From the NCBI RefSeq assembly GCF_000419765.1, contig NZ_ATTQ01000001.1, positions 500,819 to 564,818 on the forward strand: a stretch of DNA of 64,000 nt, given 5' to 3'. Within the stretch, counting starts at the first letter, position 1. Each line of letters starts with the position of its first letter. Below the pieces are notes generated by a model. The model ran no database searches and was not told where the DNA came from. It saw only the letters and a list, made by a program, of their open reading frames with translations. Shown piece by piece: positions 26,304 through 35,009 of this stretch. Source of the DNA: Rhizobium mongolense USDA 1844. Its GTDB lineage: Bacteria > Pseudomonadota > Alphaproteobacteria > Rhizobiales > Rhizobiaceae. The translations under genes were made by a program, and so were the position numbers.

Positions 26304-27204
26304 TGTTTATTCCTTTGCTGATCGAAAGTGCGCGGCGGAAGACGAGGACAAAGAGCAGCGTTACCAGGAGCAGGACGCTCGAAAGAGCTGCTGCAAACGG
26401 CCAGTCGAGAACGACCGTCGTCTGCTGGGCAATGAGGGTCGCCATGGTCATGGCTTCCGGTCCGCCGACGAGTGCTGGAGTGATGTAGAAGCCGATCGCC
26501 AGGATGAAACACATGACGCAGCCGGCAAACACGCCCGGCAGCGAGAGCGGCAGGACGACGCGCAGGAAAGTCGCAAGCGCACCGGCGCCAAGACTGCGGG
26601 CCGCGAGCGCATAGTCAGGGGAGATCGAGCGCAACGCATTGGCGATGGGCAGGATCATGAACGGCATCAATACATGCGTCATGGCCAGGATGACCGCGCC
26701 GTCGGTATAAAGCAATTTCAGCGGTGCGGCGATGAAACCGCTCTCGACCAGAAAGGCGTTGACCAGGCCGCTGCGCTGCAAGAGTACGATCCAGGCATAG
26801 GAGCGCACGAGCACCGACGTCCACAATGGAACGAGAACCGCCGCGGCAATGACGAGCGCCAGGCGGCCCCGCGCTTTGGACATCGCCAGAGCGACTGGAT
26901 AGCCGAACATCAGGGCAAGCAGCGTGACGATAGCGGCAGTCGAGATCGTGCGCGACAAGACGCCGAGGTAAAGCGGTGTCGCAAAGATGCGCCGGTATTG
27001 CTCGAGATCCGGAGCGGCGTCGCCGAAGCTCATGATCACGAGACACGCAATCGGATAGAGGAAGCCGATCGAAAACAGGACCATCAACGGCATCAGGAGA
27101 ACGAGTGTCAATGTTGGCCCGTAGCGCCCAGCCGGTGTCGCTGCTCGAAGGCGCAGCGCCGGTCTGAAGAGGCGTCCAGCTGTTGGTGCGGCCGACATGT
27201 CCAT
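26293..27204 (-). CDS. ABC transporter permease, PotB-like
   Basis: 303 residues from ATG 27204, two bases after the restored stop of the ATPase gene. About six transmembrane helices. The coupling motif A-A-R-S-L-G-A-G-A-L-A-T-F-L-R-V-V-L-P is complete. It pairs with the PotC-like permease. The frame of the ATPase gene runs through this gene in another frame only because of the frameshift described for that gene. Confidence 0.87.
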   Translation of the reverse strand: MDMSAAPTAGRLFRPALRLRAATPAGRYGPTLTLVLLMPLMVLFSIGFLYPIACLVIMSFGDAAPDLEQYRRIFATPLYLGVLSRTISTAAIVTLLALMFGYPVALAMSKARGRLALVIAAAVLVPLWTSVLVRSYAWIVLLQRSGLVNAFLVESGFIAAPLKLLYTDGAVILAMTHVLMPFMILPIANALRSISPDYALAARSLGAGALATFLRVVLPLSLPGVFAGCVMCFILAIGFYITPALVGGPEAMTMATLIAQQTTVVLDWPFAAALSSVLLLVTLLFVLVFRRALSISKGINSVA

Positions 27205-27206
27205 GC

Positions 27207-28303
27207 TCACGACCCTTGCCTTTCGAACACATGCAGACTGTCGCGGTCTGCCACGATGTCGACCCGCGCACCGGCATTGAGACGACCGGTCTTCTATCGT
27301 CGGACGTCTGGATCTGGATAAGCGGACGGCCATCGGTCTCGGCGCGCACCAGATGCAGGTCGCAGGCTCCGGTAAACACACTCGCTTCAAGCGTTCCGGG
27401 AATGACGTTCCTTCCGCCTTTGCCGCGTTCCGTCAGGCACAGCTTTTCCGGGCGCATGGCAAGCTTCAGCCGCGCGCCTGGACGGATCGTGCCGTTGACG
27501 CTGCTTGCCTGCAGCACAACGGTCTCGCCAAGCCTTACCGCATGGGAACCCTCATGAAGGCCAAGATAGATCCCCTCGGCAAAGCTCATTCGGCCGATGA
27601 AATCGGCAACGAATGCGGTTTGCGGCTGCCGGTAAAGCGTTGCAGGGCTTCCCACTTGGACAATCTCGCCGGCAGCCATGACCGCGACCCGATCCGACAT
27701 GGTGAGCGCCTCCTCCTGATCGTGCGTGACATAGATCACCGTCGCGCCAAGGCGTTGCTGAAGCTGCTTGATCTCCAATTGCATGGCCTCTCGCAGCTTC
27801 TTGTCGAGCGCGCCGAGCGGCTCGTCCATGAGGAGCACCGGTGGCTCGAAGACAATGGCACGGGCAACCGCGACGCGCTGCTGCTGGCCGCCTGACAGTT
27901 GATGGGGATAGCGGCCAGCAAGGTCACCGAGCTGCACGAGTTCGAGCGTCTCGGCCACCTTGTGTTCCCGTTCGTTTCGCGGCAGGTGGCGCATCTTCAG
28001 CGGAAAAGCGATGTTTTCGGCTACAGTCATGTGCGGAAAGAGCGCGTAGCGCTGGAACACCATGCCGATGTCGCGCCGGTTAGGCGCGAGCTGCGTGACG
28101 TCCCGCCCGCCGATGACGATGCGCCCGGCGCTTGGCGTCTCAAAGCCGGCTACCATGGTCAGAAGCGTCGTCTTTCCCGAGCCAGAGGGCCCAAGGATCG
28201 AAACGAATTCTCCAGCTTCGACCTCAAGCGTCACGCTTCCAACCGCGGTATGGGCGCCATACTGCTTACATGCGCCGTCGATGAATATGGGGGCACCGAT
28301 CAA
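27207..28303 (-). CDS. ABC transporter ATP-binding protein, PotA-like, frameshifted near its C-terminus
   Basis: Walker A G-P-S-G-S-G-K-T-T, signature L-S-G-G-Q-Q-Q-R, Walker B L-L-M-D-E-P-L-G-A-L-D and Y-V-T-H-D-Q are followed by a TOBE domain. The start is TTG 28303: TAGGAGGAG lies five bases upstream and a GTG at 28423 has none. Near 27289-27297 the frame slips. The expected end, reading L-N-A-G-A-R-V-D-I-V-A-D-R and stopping at TGA 27207, is in another frame, and one missing base explains it. As given, the protein would lose the last ~25 TOBE residues and run on to 26615 in the permease's shadow. The ATPase core is intact. Confidence 0.82.
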
Positions 28304-28430
28304 GTTTACTCCTCCTACAGAATTTGAGCCGTCCGTACGGTCTGAAGAGATGGCTTTGCCGCTCCGGCGGCGGGTTCTTCCCTCCCAAGCCGCAATCTCC
28401 GCCCTGACGTTGCGGATGTTCACAATCTCG

Positions 28431-28446
28431 TTATGCTGTTACATTA
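28431..28446. promoter_or_regulatory. Palindromic operator, site 3 (importer side)
   Basis: TTATGCTGTTACATTA matches the site-1 motif at 13 of 16 positions. It lies in the divergent region between the importer ATPase and the GntR gene, 128 bp from the importer's TTG start. Confidence 0.6.
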
Positions 28447-28471
28447 AATCGTAATATTCCTGTAATATGTG

Positions 28472-28487
28472 TTTTGTTGCAACAAAA
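28472..28487. promoter_or_regulatory. Palindromic operator, site 4 (GntR side)
   Basis: TTTTGTTGCAACAAAA is a perfect 16-bp palindrome, 13 of 16 identical to site 1. It lies 31 bp before the GntR start codon at 28519 and 41 bp centre-to-centre from site 3, consistent with autoregulation. Confidence 0.7.
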
Positions 28488-28518
28488 AAGCGCCATGTCA
28501 ATGCCAGGGGGAGAAAAA

Positions 28519-29229
28519 ATGGACGAAAGTACAACTGCGGGTGCTTCTGGTTCGGAAGGACACCAGGGGCGGCTCAGCGATTATGTCTATGAATCGCTCA
28601 AGGATCAGCTCACCCGAGGCGCTTACAGCCCCGGCAAAAAGCTGCCGATCCGCACTGTCGCCGAGACTTTGGGCGTCGGATCTACGCCGGCGCGCGAGGC
28701 GATCAATCGACTGGTCTTCGAAGGCGCCTTGGTGATGTCGGGTCCGAAGACCGTCATCGTGCCCTATCTCGATCTTGCGGGGCTTTATGAGGTGACACAG
28801 ATGCGGCTCGCCCTCGAAGGGCTTGCGGCCGAAAAAGGTGCCGCCAACGCAACCGGCGAAACCGTCGAAACTCTATTGAAACTACAGGAGAAAATTAGCC
28901 TTTCCCTCGACGAGAAGCGCTACCGCGATGCGCTTCACGTCAATAAAGAGTTCCATTTTACCATCTATCGTCTTTGTGGCATGCCGCATCTTCTGTCGAC
29001 GATCGAAGCTTTATGGCTGCGTGTCGGATCATCCTTCCACGATCTCTATCCGGAATTTGCCGAGCAGCGATACGGCGTCCACAACCACATGGTCGCCATC
29101 GAGGCGCTGGCCGAGGGTGAAGCGTCTTTCGTGCGAGCGGCCATGGAAAATGACATTCGCGACGGCTACAGGCGCCTCAAGAAAGCGGCCATGTCGCGCG
29201 TCGGACATCGCGCCGCACCGTCCGGTTGA
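28519..29229 (+). CDS. GntR-family regulator, FCD subfamily, of the second locus
   Basis: 236 residues from ATG 28519, which sits five bases after CAGGGGGAG; earlier in-frame TTG codons fall in the operator. The winged helix (about 20-85) contains V-A-E-T-L-G-V-G-S-T-P-A-R-E-A-I-N-R-L, and the FCD domain (about 100-215) contains N-K-E-F-H-F-T-I-Y and N-H-M-V-A-I-E-A-L. It lies at the centre of a locus in which six copies of one palindrome mark three control regions, including its own. This makes it the likely master repressor. The ligand is unknown. Confidence 0.85.
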   Translation: MDESTTAGASGSEGHQGRLSDYVYESLKDQLTRGAYSPGKKLPIRTVAETLGVGSTPAREAINRLVFEGALVMSGPKTVIVPYLDLAGLYEVTQMRLALEGLAAEKGAANATGETVETLLKLQEKISLSLDEKRYRDALHVNKEFHFTIYRLCGMPHLLSTIEALWLRVGSSFHDLYPEFAEQRYGVHNHMVAIEALAEGEASFVRAAMENDIRDGYRRLKKAAMSRVGHRAAPSG

Positions 29230-29233
29230 TCTT

Positions 29234-29249
29234 TTTTGTTGCAACTTCT
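29234..29249. promoter_or_regulatory. Palindromic operator, site 5
   Basis: TTTTGTTGCAACTTCT is a partial copy of the motif, with the core GTTGCAAC perfect. It starts five bases after the GntR gene and lies in the control region of the aminotransferase operon. Confidence 0.5.
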
Positions 29250-29262
29250 TCGGCATTGTGAT

Positions 29263-29278
29263 TTTTGTTGTAACATAA
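29263..29278. promoter_or_regulatory. Palindromic operator, site 6
   Basis: TTTTGTTGTAACATAA is identical to site 1 at 15 of 16 positions. It lies 41 bp before the aminotransferase ATG and 29 bp centre-to-centre from site 5. Confidence 0.7.
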
Positions 29279-29318
29279 TTGCAATGTTCGGACGCAGGGT
29301 GCGTCCCGGAGGAAGAAG

Positions 29319-30680
29319 ATGCTTCATACACGTGACATTTCCGGGGACCGGCCACTGTCGCGCGCCCGGTCCCATCATTTTTTCAACAGAGGGCGGAAGA
29401 TCTTTCCCTCGGGCGTGACGCGGGTGACCGTCGAGCGTCAACCGGTGCCGCTCTACATTGCCCGCGGCGAAGGGGCTTACGTGCTCGACGTCGACGGCAA
29501 CCGGTTCTTGGATCTCAACAATAATTTTACGACCTTGATCCACGGCCACGGTTTCCTGCCGGTCGCCGACGCCGTTGCCGACCTCCTTCACCGCGGAACC
29601 TGCTTTTCCAATCCGACGGAACACGAAATCGCCCTTGCCGAACTCCTCGCCGAGCGCATTCCGGCGATCGAACACGTTCGCTTCGTCAACAGCGGGACGG
29701 AAGCCGTGATGTTTGCGATCAAGGCGGCGCGTGCCTATACGGCCCGGACCGGCATCGTCCGCGTCGAGGGCGCCTATCATGGCGCCTATGACTGGGCCGA
29801 GGCCGGTCAGTCGAGTTCACCGACGCGTTGGGGGGACGGGTCGAAACCCAATGCGATTCCCGCCTATCGCGGGACGCCCCCGTCGGTCGCCGACGATGTT
29901 GCCGTCATTCGCTTCAATGATGTCGAGGGCGTCGAACACCGGATGGCAGACCTTGGCGCAAGAACGGCCTGCGTCCTGATCGATCCCATGCCCAGCCGTG
30001 CGGGGCTGATCGAGCCGAAGGCGGACTTTCTGGAGGCGTTGCAGGCTGCCGCGCGCAAGCATGGCGTTCTCCTCGTCGCCGATGAAGTGCTCAATCTGCG
30101 GCAGTCCTACCGCGGCGCCTCGGCCCGCTATGGCCTTGAACCGGATCTGATTGCCTGCGGCAAGATCATCGGCGGCGGCTTTCCCGTAGGCGCTGTCGGT
30201 GGACGGGCAAACGTCATGAGCGTCTTCGCCAACGACAAGGGAAAGCCGCTCCTGCCGCAGGGCGGAACATTTTCGGCAAACCCCGTGTCGATGGTGGCCG
30301 GCCGTGTTGCGATGGAGGCGATGACCGAGGAGGCGTTCCATGGCCTGGAGCGCCTTGGAGATCACGTCCGGTCCGGATTGCAGGACGCAATCGATCGCAC
30401 CGGCGCGCCCTTCAGTGTCAGCGGCGCCGCCTCCTTGTTTCGCATCCATCCGAAGAAGCAGCCGCCCAGCGACTATCGAAGCGGCTATCCGACACAGGCC
30501 GAAAACGACATCAACACCGCGCTTTCCGATTATTTCCTTCACCGCGGCATCCTGCTGCCGAACGGCGCCGCCGCCTGCCTGTCGACCGCAATGACGGCCT
30601 ACGACGCCGATGCGGTCGTCACGACCTTCTCAGACTTCCTCTCGACCCCTGCCGCTCAAGAATTCGAGGCCTCCCGATGA
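29319..30680 (+). CDS. Class III aminotransferase, glutamate-1-semialdehyde aminomutase-like
   Basis: 453 residues from ATG 29319 (GGAGGAAGAAG directly upstream). A PLP enzyme of the HemL-like branch: F-V-N-S-G-T-E-A-V-M near 120, V-E-G-A-Y-H-G-A-Y-D near 150, L-L-V-A-D-E-V-L-N-L-R and the Schiff-base lysine in A-C-G-K-I-I-G-G-G-F-P. Members outside heme synthesis transaminate omega-amines, beta-amino acids or amino alcohols. It starts a three-gene operon with four-base overlaps to the ThDP enzyme and then an SDR, implying amine to carbonyl, then C-C cleavage or joining, then reduction. The order of steps is inference. Confidence 0.82.
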   Translation: MLHTRDISGDRPLSRARSHHFFNRGRKIFPSGVTRVTVERQPVPLYIARGEGAYVLDVDGNRFLDLNNNFTTLIHGHGFLPVADAVADLLHRGTCFSNPTEHEIALAELLAERIPAIEHVRFVNSGTEAVMFAIKAARAYTARTGIVRVEGAYHGAYDWAEAGQSSSPTRWGDGSKPNAIPAYRGTPPSVADDVAVIRFNDVEGVEHRMADLGARTACVLIDPMPSRAGLIEPKADFLEALQAAARKHGVLLVADEVLNLRQSYRGASARYGLEPDLIACGKIIGGGFPVGAVGGRANVMSVFANDKGKPLLPQGGTFSANPVSMVAGRVAMEAMTEEAFHGLERLGDHVRSGLQDAIDRTGAPFSVSGAASLFRIHPKKQPPSDYRSGYPTQAENDINTALSDYFLHRGILLPNGAAACLSTAMTAYDADAVVTTFSDFLSTPAAQEFEASR

Positions 30681-32392
30681 CACATTCCCCTGACATGTTG
30701 ACGGTCGCAGAGCGTATTGCGCTCAGCTTGAAGCGGCACGACGTTTCAATGATCTTTGCCCAAAGCCTTCCGTCCGCCGTCATTCTCGCAGCCGAAGCGA
30801 TCGGCATCCGGCAGGTTGCCTACCGGCAGGAAAACATGGGCGGCACGATGGCCGATGGCTATGCGCGGCGTTCGGGAAAGGTCGGGGTCGTCGCCGCCCA
30901 GAACGGTCCGGCGGCAACTCTTCTCGTTCCGCCGCTCGCCGAAGCCCTGAAGGCCTCCGTGCCGATCGTTGCCCTCGTTCAGGACGTCGAACGCGATCAG
31001 GCGGATCGCAACGCGTTCCAGGAACTCGACCATCTGGCGCTCTTCCAGTCCTGCACAAAATGGGTGCGGAAGGTGATCGTTCCCGAACGCATCGACGACT
31101 ATGTCGACGCCGCGTTCACCGCCGCGGTATCGGGGCGGCCAGGGCCCGTCGCCCTGCTGCTTCCCGCCGACCTCCTGCGCGCCGAGATCGAGGCGCCGGT
31201 GCTGCGCCGGTCGGTGAGCCTGGGACGATGGCCGCTTGACCGCAACCGTCCGGCGGACACAGACATCGCGCGGGCTGCGGCAATGATCGCTGCGGCACGG
31301 GCGCCCGTCGTCATCGCCGGCGGCGGCGTGCATGCGAGCCGCGCCGCTCAGTCGCTCGCAAAGCTTCAGGAGGAAGCATGCCTCCCCGTATTGACGACCA
31401 ATATGGGCAAGGGTGCCGTCGACGAACATCATCCATTATCGGCTGGTGTCCTGGGCGCGCTGGTCGGTCCAAGATCGCTCGGTCGTCACACGCTTGCCCT
31501 TGTCCAGGAGGCGGATGTCGTTCTCCTCGTCGGAACGAGAACCAATCAGAACGGCACCGACAGCTGGCGACAGATTGACCCGGCCTCGACCGTCATCCAT
31601 ATCGACGTCGACCCTTCGGAAATCGGACGCACCTATGAAGCCGTCAGGCTAGCAGGGGATGCGACCGAGACCATTGACGCGTTACGGGCAGCCCTTGCGA
31701 CGCGCGATCTGTCGAAACGTCACGCCGCGCGTGCGGAACTGGTCGAACGCATCGCCAACTGCTGGGGCATGTTTGACGCCGAACGGCAAGGGGTCAGTCA
31801 TTCAGGTGCAACTCCGATCCGGCCGGAACGGATCATGCGCGAGCTGCAATCGCAATTGACAGCGGATACGACGGTCGTCGCAGACGCGAGCTACTCCTCA
31901 ATGTGGGTTGCAGGACAGCTCCGGTCGCTTTCAGCCGGGATGCGTTTTTTGACGCCGCGCGGTCTTGCGGGTCTCGGTTGGGGACTGCCGCTTGCGCTGG
32001 GCGCAAAGCTTGCCGATCCGGACAAGCCCGTTGTCGTGCTCGTCGGCGACGGCGGTTTTGCCCACAGCTGGGCGGAGCTCGAGACAATGGTCCGAAGCAA
32101 CATCCCCGTGCTGATCATCGTTCTCAACAACGGTATCCTGGGGTTTCAGCGCGATGCAGAGACCGTAAAGTTCGGACGCTTCACCAGCGCCTGCCATTTT
32201 GTCGATGTCGATCACAGCCAAATCGCTGCAGCGTGCGGATGCCAGGCCGTCCGCGTCAGCGTCGCCGACGGGCTTGCCGAACATATCCGCACGGGGCTAT
32301 CCGGCAACAAACCCTTGATGATCGAGGTCTTGACCGATCCCGAGGCCCATCCGCCGCTGTCACTTTTTGCCGCAATGGACGAGGCGGCATGA
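30677..32392 (+). CDS. ThDP-dependent enzyme, acetolactate synthase-like
   Basis: 571 residues starting at an ATGA overlap. Three ThDP-enzyme domains are present. The catalytic glutamate lies in Y-R-Q-E-N-M-G-G (Glu52), and a central FAD/nucleotide-type domain contains V-I-A-G-G-G-V and D-V-V-L-L-V-G-T-R. The C-terminal ThDP-Mg motif starts V-L-V-G-D-G-G-F and ends with L-N-N. It belongs to the broad acetolactate synthase/decarboxylase family, whose members include sulfoacetaldehyde acetyltransferase, oxalyl-CoA decarboxylase and acyloin-forming enzymes. No residue pattern I can see picks one. By context it acts on the carbonyl product of the aminotransferase. Confidence 0.82.
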   Translation: MTHSPDMLTVAERIALSLKRHDVSMIFAQSLPSAVILAAEAIGIRQVAYRQENMGGTMADGYARRSGKVGVVAAQNGPAATLLVPPLAEALKASVPIVALVQDVERDQADRNAFQELDHLALFQSCTKWVRKVIVPERIDDYVDAAFTAAVSGRPGPVALLLPADLLRAEIEAPVLRRSVSLGRWPLDRNRPADTDIARAAAMIAAARAPVVIAGGGVHASRAAQSLAKLQEEACLPVLTTNMGKGAVDEHHPLSAGVLGALVGPRSLGRHTLALVQEADVVLLVGTRTNQNGTDSWRQIDPASTVIHIDVDPSEIGRTYEAVRLAGDATETIDALRAALATRDLSKRHAARAELVERIANCWGMFDAERQGVSHSGATPIRPERIMRELQSQLTADTTVVADASYSSMWVAGQLRSLSAGMRFLTPRGLAGLGWGLPLALGAKLADPDKPVVVLVGDGGFAHSWAELETMVRSNIPVLIIVLNNGILGFQRDAETVKFGRFTSACHFVDVDHSQIAAACGCQAVRVSVADGLAEHIRTGLSGNKPLMIEVLTDPEAHPPLSLFAAMDEAA

Positions 32393-33165
32393 GCACCGGC
32401 GGGACGGGGCGGGTTGCCGTCATCAGCGGCGGGACCACTGGCATCGGCCTTGCAACTGCCCGTCGGTTCCTGAGGGACGGCTATCGCGTCGGCGTCTTCG
32501 GGCATAGCGCCGAGAGCGTCAAGCAAGCCGGCGCCAGTCTTGCCGAGAGCGTCGAAGCGGGTCGCGCGGTCGCCTCGCAGGTCGATCTTCGCGAGCCCGA
32601 AGCCGTTCAGAGCTTCTTCAATGACATCCGTGCTCGCTTTGGTGCGCCGTCCGTCCTGGTCTGCTGCGCCGGGGTCTCACCGAAAGGCAACAATGGCCCG
32701 TCACTGGTCGGCACCATTGTGCGCGGGGAATGGGATGACGTGCTTTCCATCAATCTGACAGGTGCCATGCTGTGCTGCCAGTGCGTTTTGCCCGATATGC
32801 AGAACCACCGGTTCGGGCGCATCATCTTCGTAGGATCGCTCGCTGGCCGGACGCGACCATTGATTGCCGGGCCGGCCTATGCGGTCTCGAAGGCGGCTCT
32901 TGCCGGATTGTCACGTTCGCTTGTAACCCAATACGGACGCTTCGGTATCACCGCCAATGTTGTTGCGCCCGGCCGAATTCTGACCGGGATGACGGGTCCG
33001 GCTTCAAGCGATGTCAATCGTGAGGCAATTACGCGAATTCCGGCCGGCCGCTTGGGGACAACCGACGAGGTCTCGGCCGCCATCGTGTTTCTCGCGTCCG
33101 ACGAGGCAGGCTTCGTCAATGGCGCGATACTCGACGTCAATGGCGGCGAGTTTACGCCAAGCTGA
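32389..33165 (+). CDS. SDR-family oxidoreductase of the second locus
   Basis: 258 residues starting at an ATGA overlap with the ThDP enzyme. Cofactor motif S-G-G-T-T-G-I-G near residue 13, C-C-A-G-V-S near 90, and the catalytic set in V-G-S-L-A-G...Y-A-V-S-K. It ends L-D-V-N-G-G-E-F-T. It probably reduces the carbonyl made by the two preceding enzymes, or oxidises the corresponding alcohol. The second orphan regulator starts 15 bases later and is likely cotranscribed. Confidence 0.85.
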   Translation: MSTGGTGRVAVISGGTTGIGLATARRFLRDGYRVGVFGHSAESVKQAGASLAESVEAGRAVASQVDLREPEAVQSFFNDIRARFGAPSVLVCCAGVSPKGNNGPSLVGTIVRGEWDDVLSINLTGAMLCCQCVLPDMQNHRFGRIIFVGSLAGRTRPLIAGPAYAVSKAALAGLSRSLVTQYGRFGITANVVAPGRILTGMTGPASSDVNREAITRIPAGRLGTTDEVSAAIVFLASDEAGFVNGAILDVNGGEFTPS

Positions 33166-33179
33166 GAGGAGGGGCTGCG

Positions 33180-33899
33180 ATGGAAAATCGGGTGCTGATC
33201 TGCACAGAGGATCCGGAGCTCTATCTTCTCTTAAACCACATCCTGTCCGTAGAGGGCTTTCCGAGCCAGCTCGCCGACAGTGACGTCGATGTCGAATGTT
33301 GTCTGCAGAAAGGCGGGCTGCTTGCCGTCATCTTCGATGGTGTTGCGTGGCGCGGCGATATCGTCGCCCTTTGCAGCCTGTCAAAACAGGCCGGTCTTGC
33401 CGTTGGCGCGTTGATCGCCGGCGACATGCGAACCACGCATCTGCAGATGATCAAGGCCGGGCTTGATGACGGCATCATGCGACCGCTTGCCCCCGAACGC
33501 CTGCTTGCCTTTCTCCGGCACGCACGTCGTGCGGCCGGTAATCCGTCTGCCTTTGGTGAAGTCTCGCCGTCAGCTTTGCCCACCGATATATCGGTTTCGT
33601 CCAATTCACAGCACATCACGATCAGGGGAAGGCATCTGGCATTAACCTCCATCGAAGGTCGCATCCTTGAGACACTCATTCGCCACGGCAACAGGACCTG
33701 CTCCCGGGGCGATCTGCTGGCTGCCGTCTGGCGAGAGCCGCACGACGTTGGCGCCCGCACCGTGGATGTCCATATCGCTCGCCTTCGAAAGGCTCTGTCG
33801 GCCTGTCATGACGTTCGGATCAAGACGGTCTATGGCGAAGGATATGCGCTTGTTTCAACGAGAAAGGGCGAGGAGCTAAGCGCCGCGGCGAGGCGATAA
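33180..33899 (+). CDS. Orphan OmpR-type response regulator (second of the pair)
   Basis: 239 residues from ATG 33180, behind GAGGAGGGG. It is a paralogue of the regulator at 22300. The receiver domain has the acceptor in V-I-F-D-G and an acidic T-E-D-P near the start, while the K-P motif is again R-P (I-M-R-P-L-A-P). The winged helix keeps D-V-H-I-A-R-L-R-K-A-L and V-Y-G-E-G-Y. No sensor kinase is present. It is the last gene of the aminotransferase operon, so the regulator is coupled to the enzymes it may control. Confidence 0.85.
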   Translation: MENRVLICTEDPELYLLLNHILSVEGFPSQLADSDVDVECCLQKGGLLAVIFDGVAWRGDIVALCSLSKQAGLAVGALIAGDMRTTHLQMIKAGLDDGIMRPLAPERLLAFLRHARRAAGNPSAFGEVSPSALPTDISVSSNSQHITIRGRHLALTSIEGRILETLIRHGNRTCSRGDLLAAVWREPHDVGARTVDVHIARLRKALSACHDVRIKTVYGEGYALVSTRKGEELSAAARR

Positions 33900-34127
33900 T
33901 GTCGTTGTCAACCCTAAGAAAGTCTAGGAACTCAATGGCTTAAGTTGGTCGAGGCTCGCCTGCAAGCTCACAGATGTAGTCGCCGTCGACGCCGGTGTTC
34001 GGTCGTTCTCGTCTCTCACCGCCGTGAACTTTGTGCCACTTTCCCCGAGAATTTAGGGATTTGCCTCCGACTTCTTTATGGCAAGGTTGGTGTTTGGAGC
34101 GGTCGTCGAAGAACGGGAACCAGTGGT

Positions 34128-34499
34128 ATGTCGACCAGTACCGAAAGCTGGCGTGCACTCTCCGAAGCGGAAATATCGATCATTGGAAAGCTTCTGTCTC
34201 GGGATTTTCCCGGACGCCATGAGCTGCGGATGCAATTGCTGTCGGCCCGTGTCAGTCCGATTGATCGTCAGGGAAGCTTGCAATTTCGGGTCGTTGGTCC
34301 CGCTGCACCGGTCGAGACCCGCGTTCCAACCGAAGCACATTATTTTGATGGACCCGACAGAAACGGCGGACCAGCTGTTCATCTGCTCATTCACGTTGTC
34401 GAAGGCAAATTGCATGAGCTCGAAGTCTACAAAGACGACGGCACTGCAATTACCGCTCTTCCTGCCGATATGGACCTAACGAAACTGCATCTTTTTTAG
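34128..34499 (+). CDS. DUF6984-like small protein
   Basis: 123 residues from ATG 34128. The pattern E-A-E-I-S-I-I-G-K-L-L, D-F-P-G-R-H-E-L-R, G-S-L-Q-F and the C-terminal H-L-L-I-H-V-V-E-G-K-L-H-E-L-E-V-Y-K-D-D-G fits the DUF6984 family as I remember it. Function unknown; such single-domain proteins turn up beside toxin-immunity or other accessory genes. The next small gene follows 63 bases later on the same strand. The frame extends upstream, but without a binding site or similarity. Confidence 0.6.
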   Translation: MSTSTESWRALSEAEISIIGKLLSRDFPGRHELRMQLLSARVSPIDRQGSLQFRVVGPAAPVETRVPTEAHYFDGPDRNGGPAVHLLIHVVEGKLHELEVYKDDGTAITALPADMDLTKLHLF

Positions 34500-34562
34500 T
34501 CTGCCAACTTTTGTAGTCCTGCCATCTTCATCACTCAAATCGTCACGGGAGGCGAGCACATT

Positions 34563-34844
34563 ATGAAAATCGATCCAGTTTATGCGTTCGAGCTGGATGC
34601 CGGAAGCGACGAGCTCCTCGGATATGAAGCGACCGAAGAGGATGCGCGCAAAGCTGCCCTGGCGCATCTCCGCGAACTGCGGGTGAGGGATAGAATAAAA
34701 ATCAAGGTCCCGACGGCGATCTACAAGGTTTGGTTGAAACCAATCGACACGTCGCTGCTTCTCGAAATCATGAATTTCACGGACGAACGTGCGGATTGGC
34801 GGCTCGTAGAACGCAAGGAGCGCATCGCGGTCGTAACGGAATGA
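34563..34844 (+). CDS. Small hypothetical protein
   Basis: 93 residues from ATG 34563, with GGGAGG about ten bases upstream. Acidic, with a regular alternation of charged helices (E-A-T-E-E-D-A-R-K-A-A-L-A-H-L-R-E-L) and a strand-like K-I-K-V-P-T-A-I-Y-K-V-W. I do not recognise the family. Codon use matches neighbouring real genes, and it may be cotranscribed with the DUF6984-like gene. Confidence 0.5.
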   Translation: MKIDPVYAFELDAGSDELLGYEATEEDARKAALAHLRELRVRDRIKIKVPTAIYKVWLKPIDTSLLLEIMNFTDERADWRLVERKERIAVVTE

Positions 34845-35009
34845 TGGCGACGATCCCAGCATACTGCTGTCGCGACACCTTACCGCTTGTTTGGGCACAC
34901 CAGAGCCCTCTCGTATTGATGAGCCTGCTTCGATGATGTCCGTGGCGCATTGGACGAGTGCGCGCGTCCAGCCGTTCGTCGGGCACAGCCCTCGGTTCTG
35001 CTGCGGTCT

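Noticed and set aside
26615..27206. Long C-terminal extension of the importer ATPase
   Set aside because: It results from a one-base frameshift and runs through the permease gene in the wrong frame; the expected TOBE end and stop exist at 27207.
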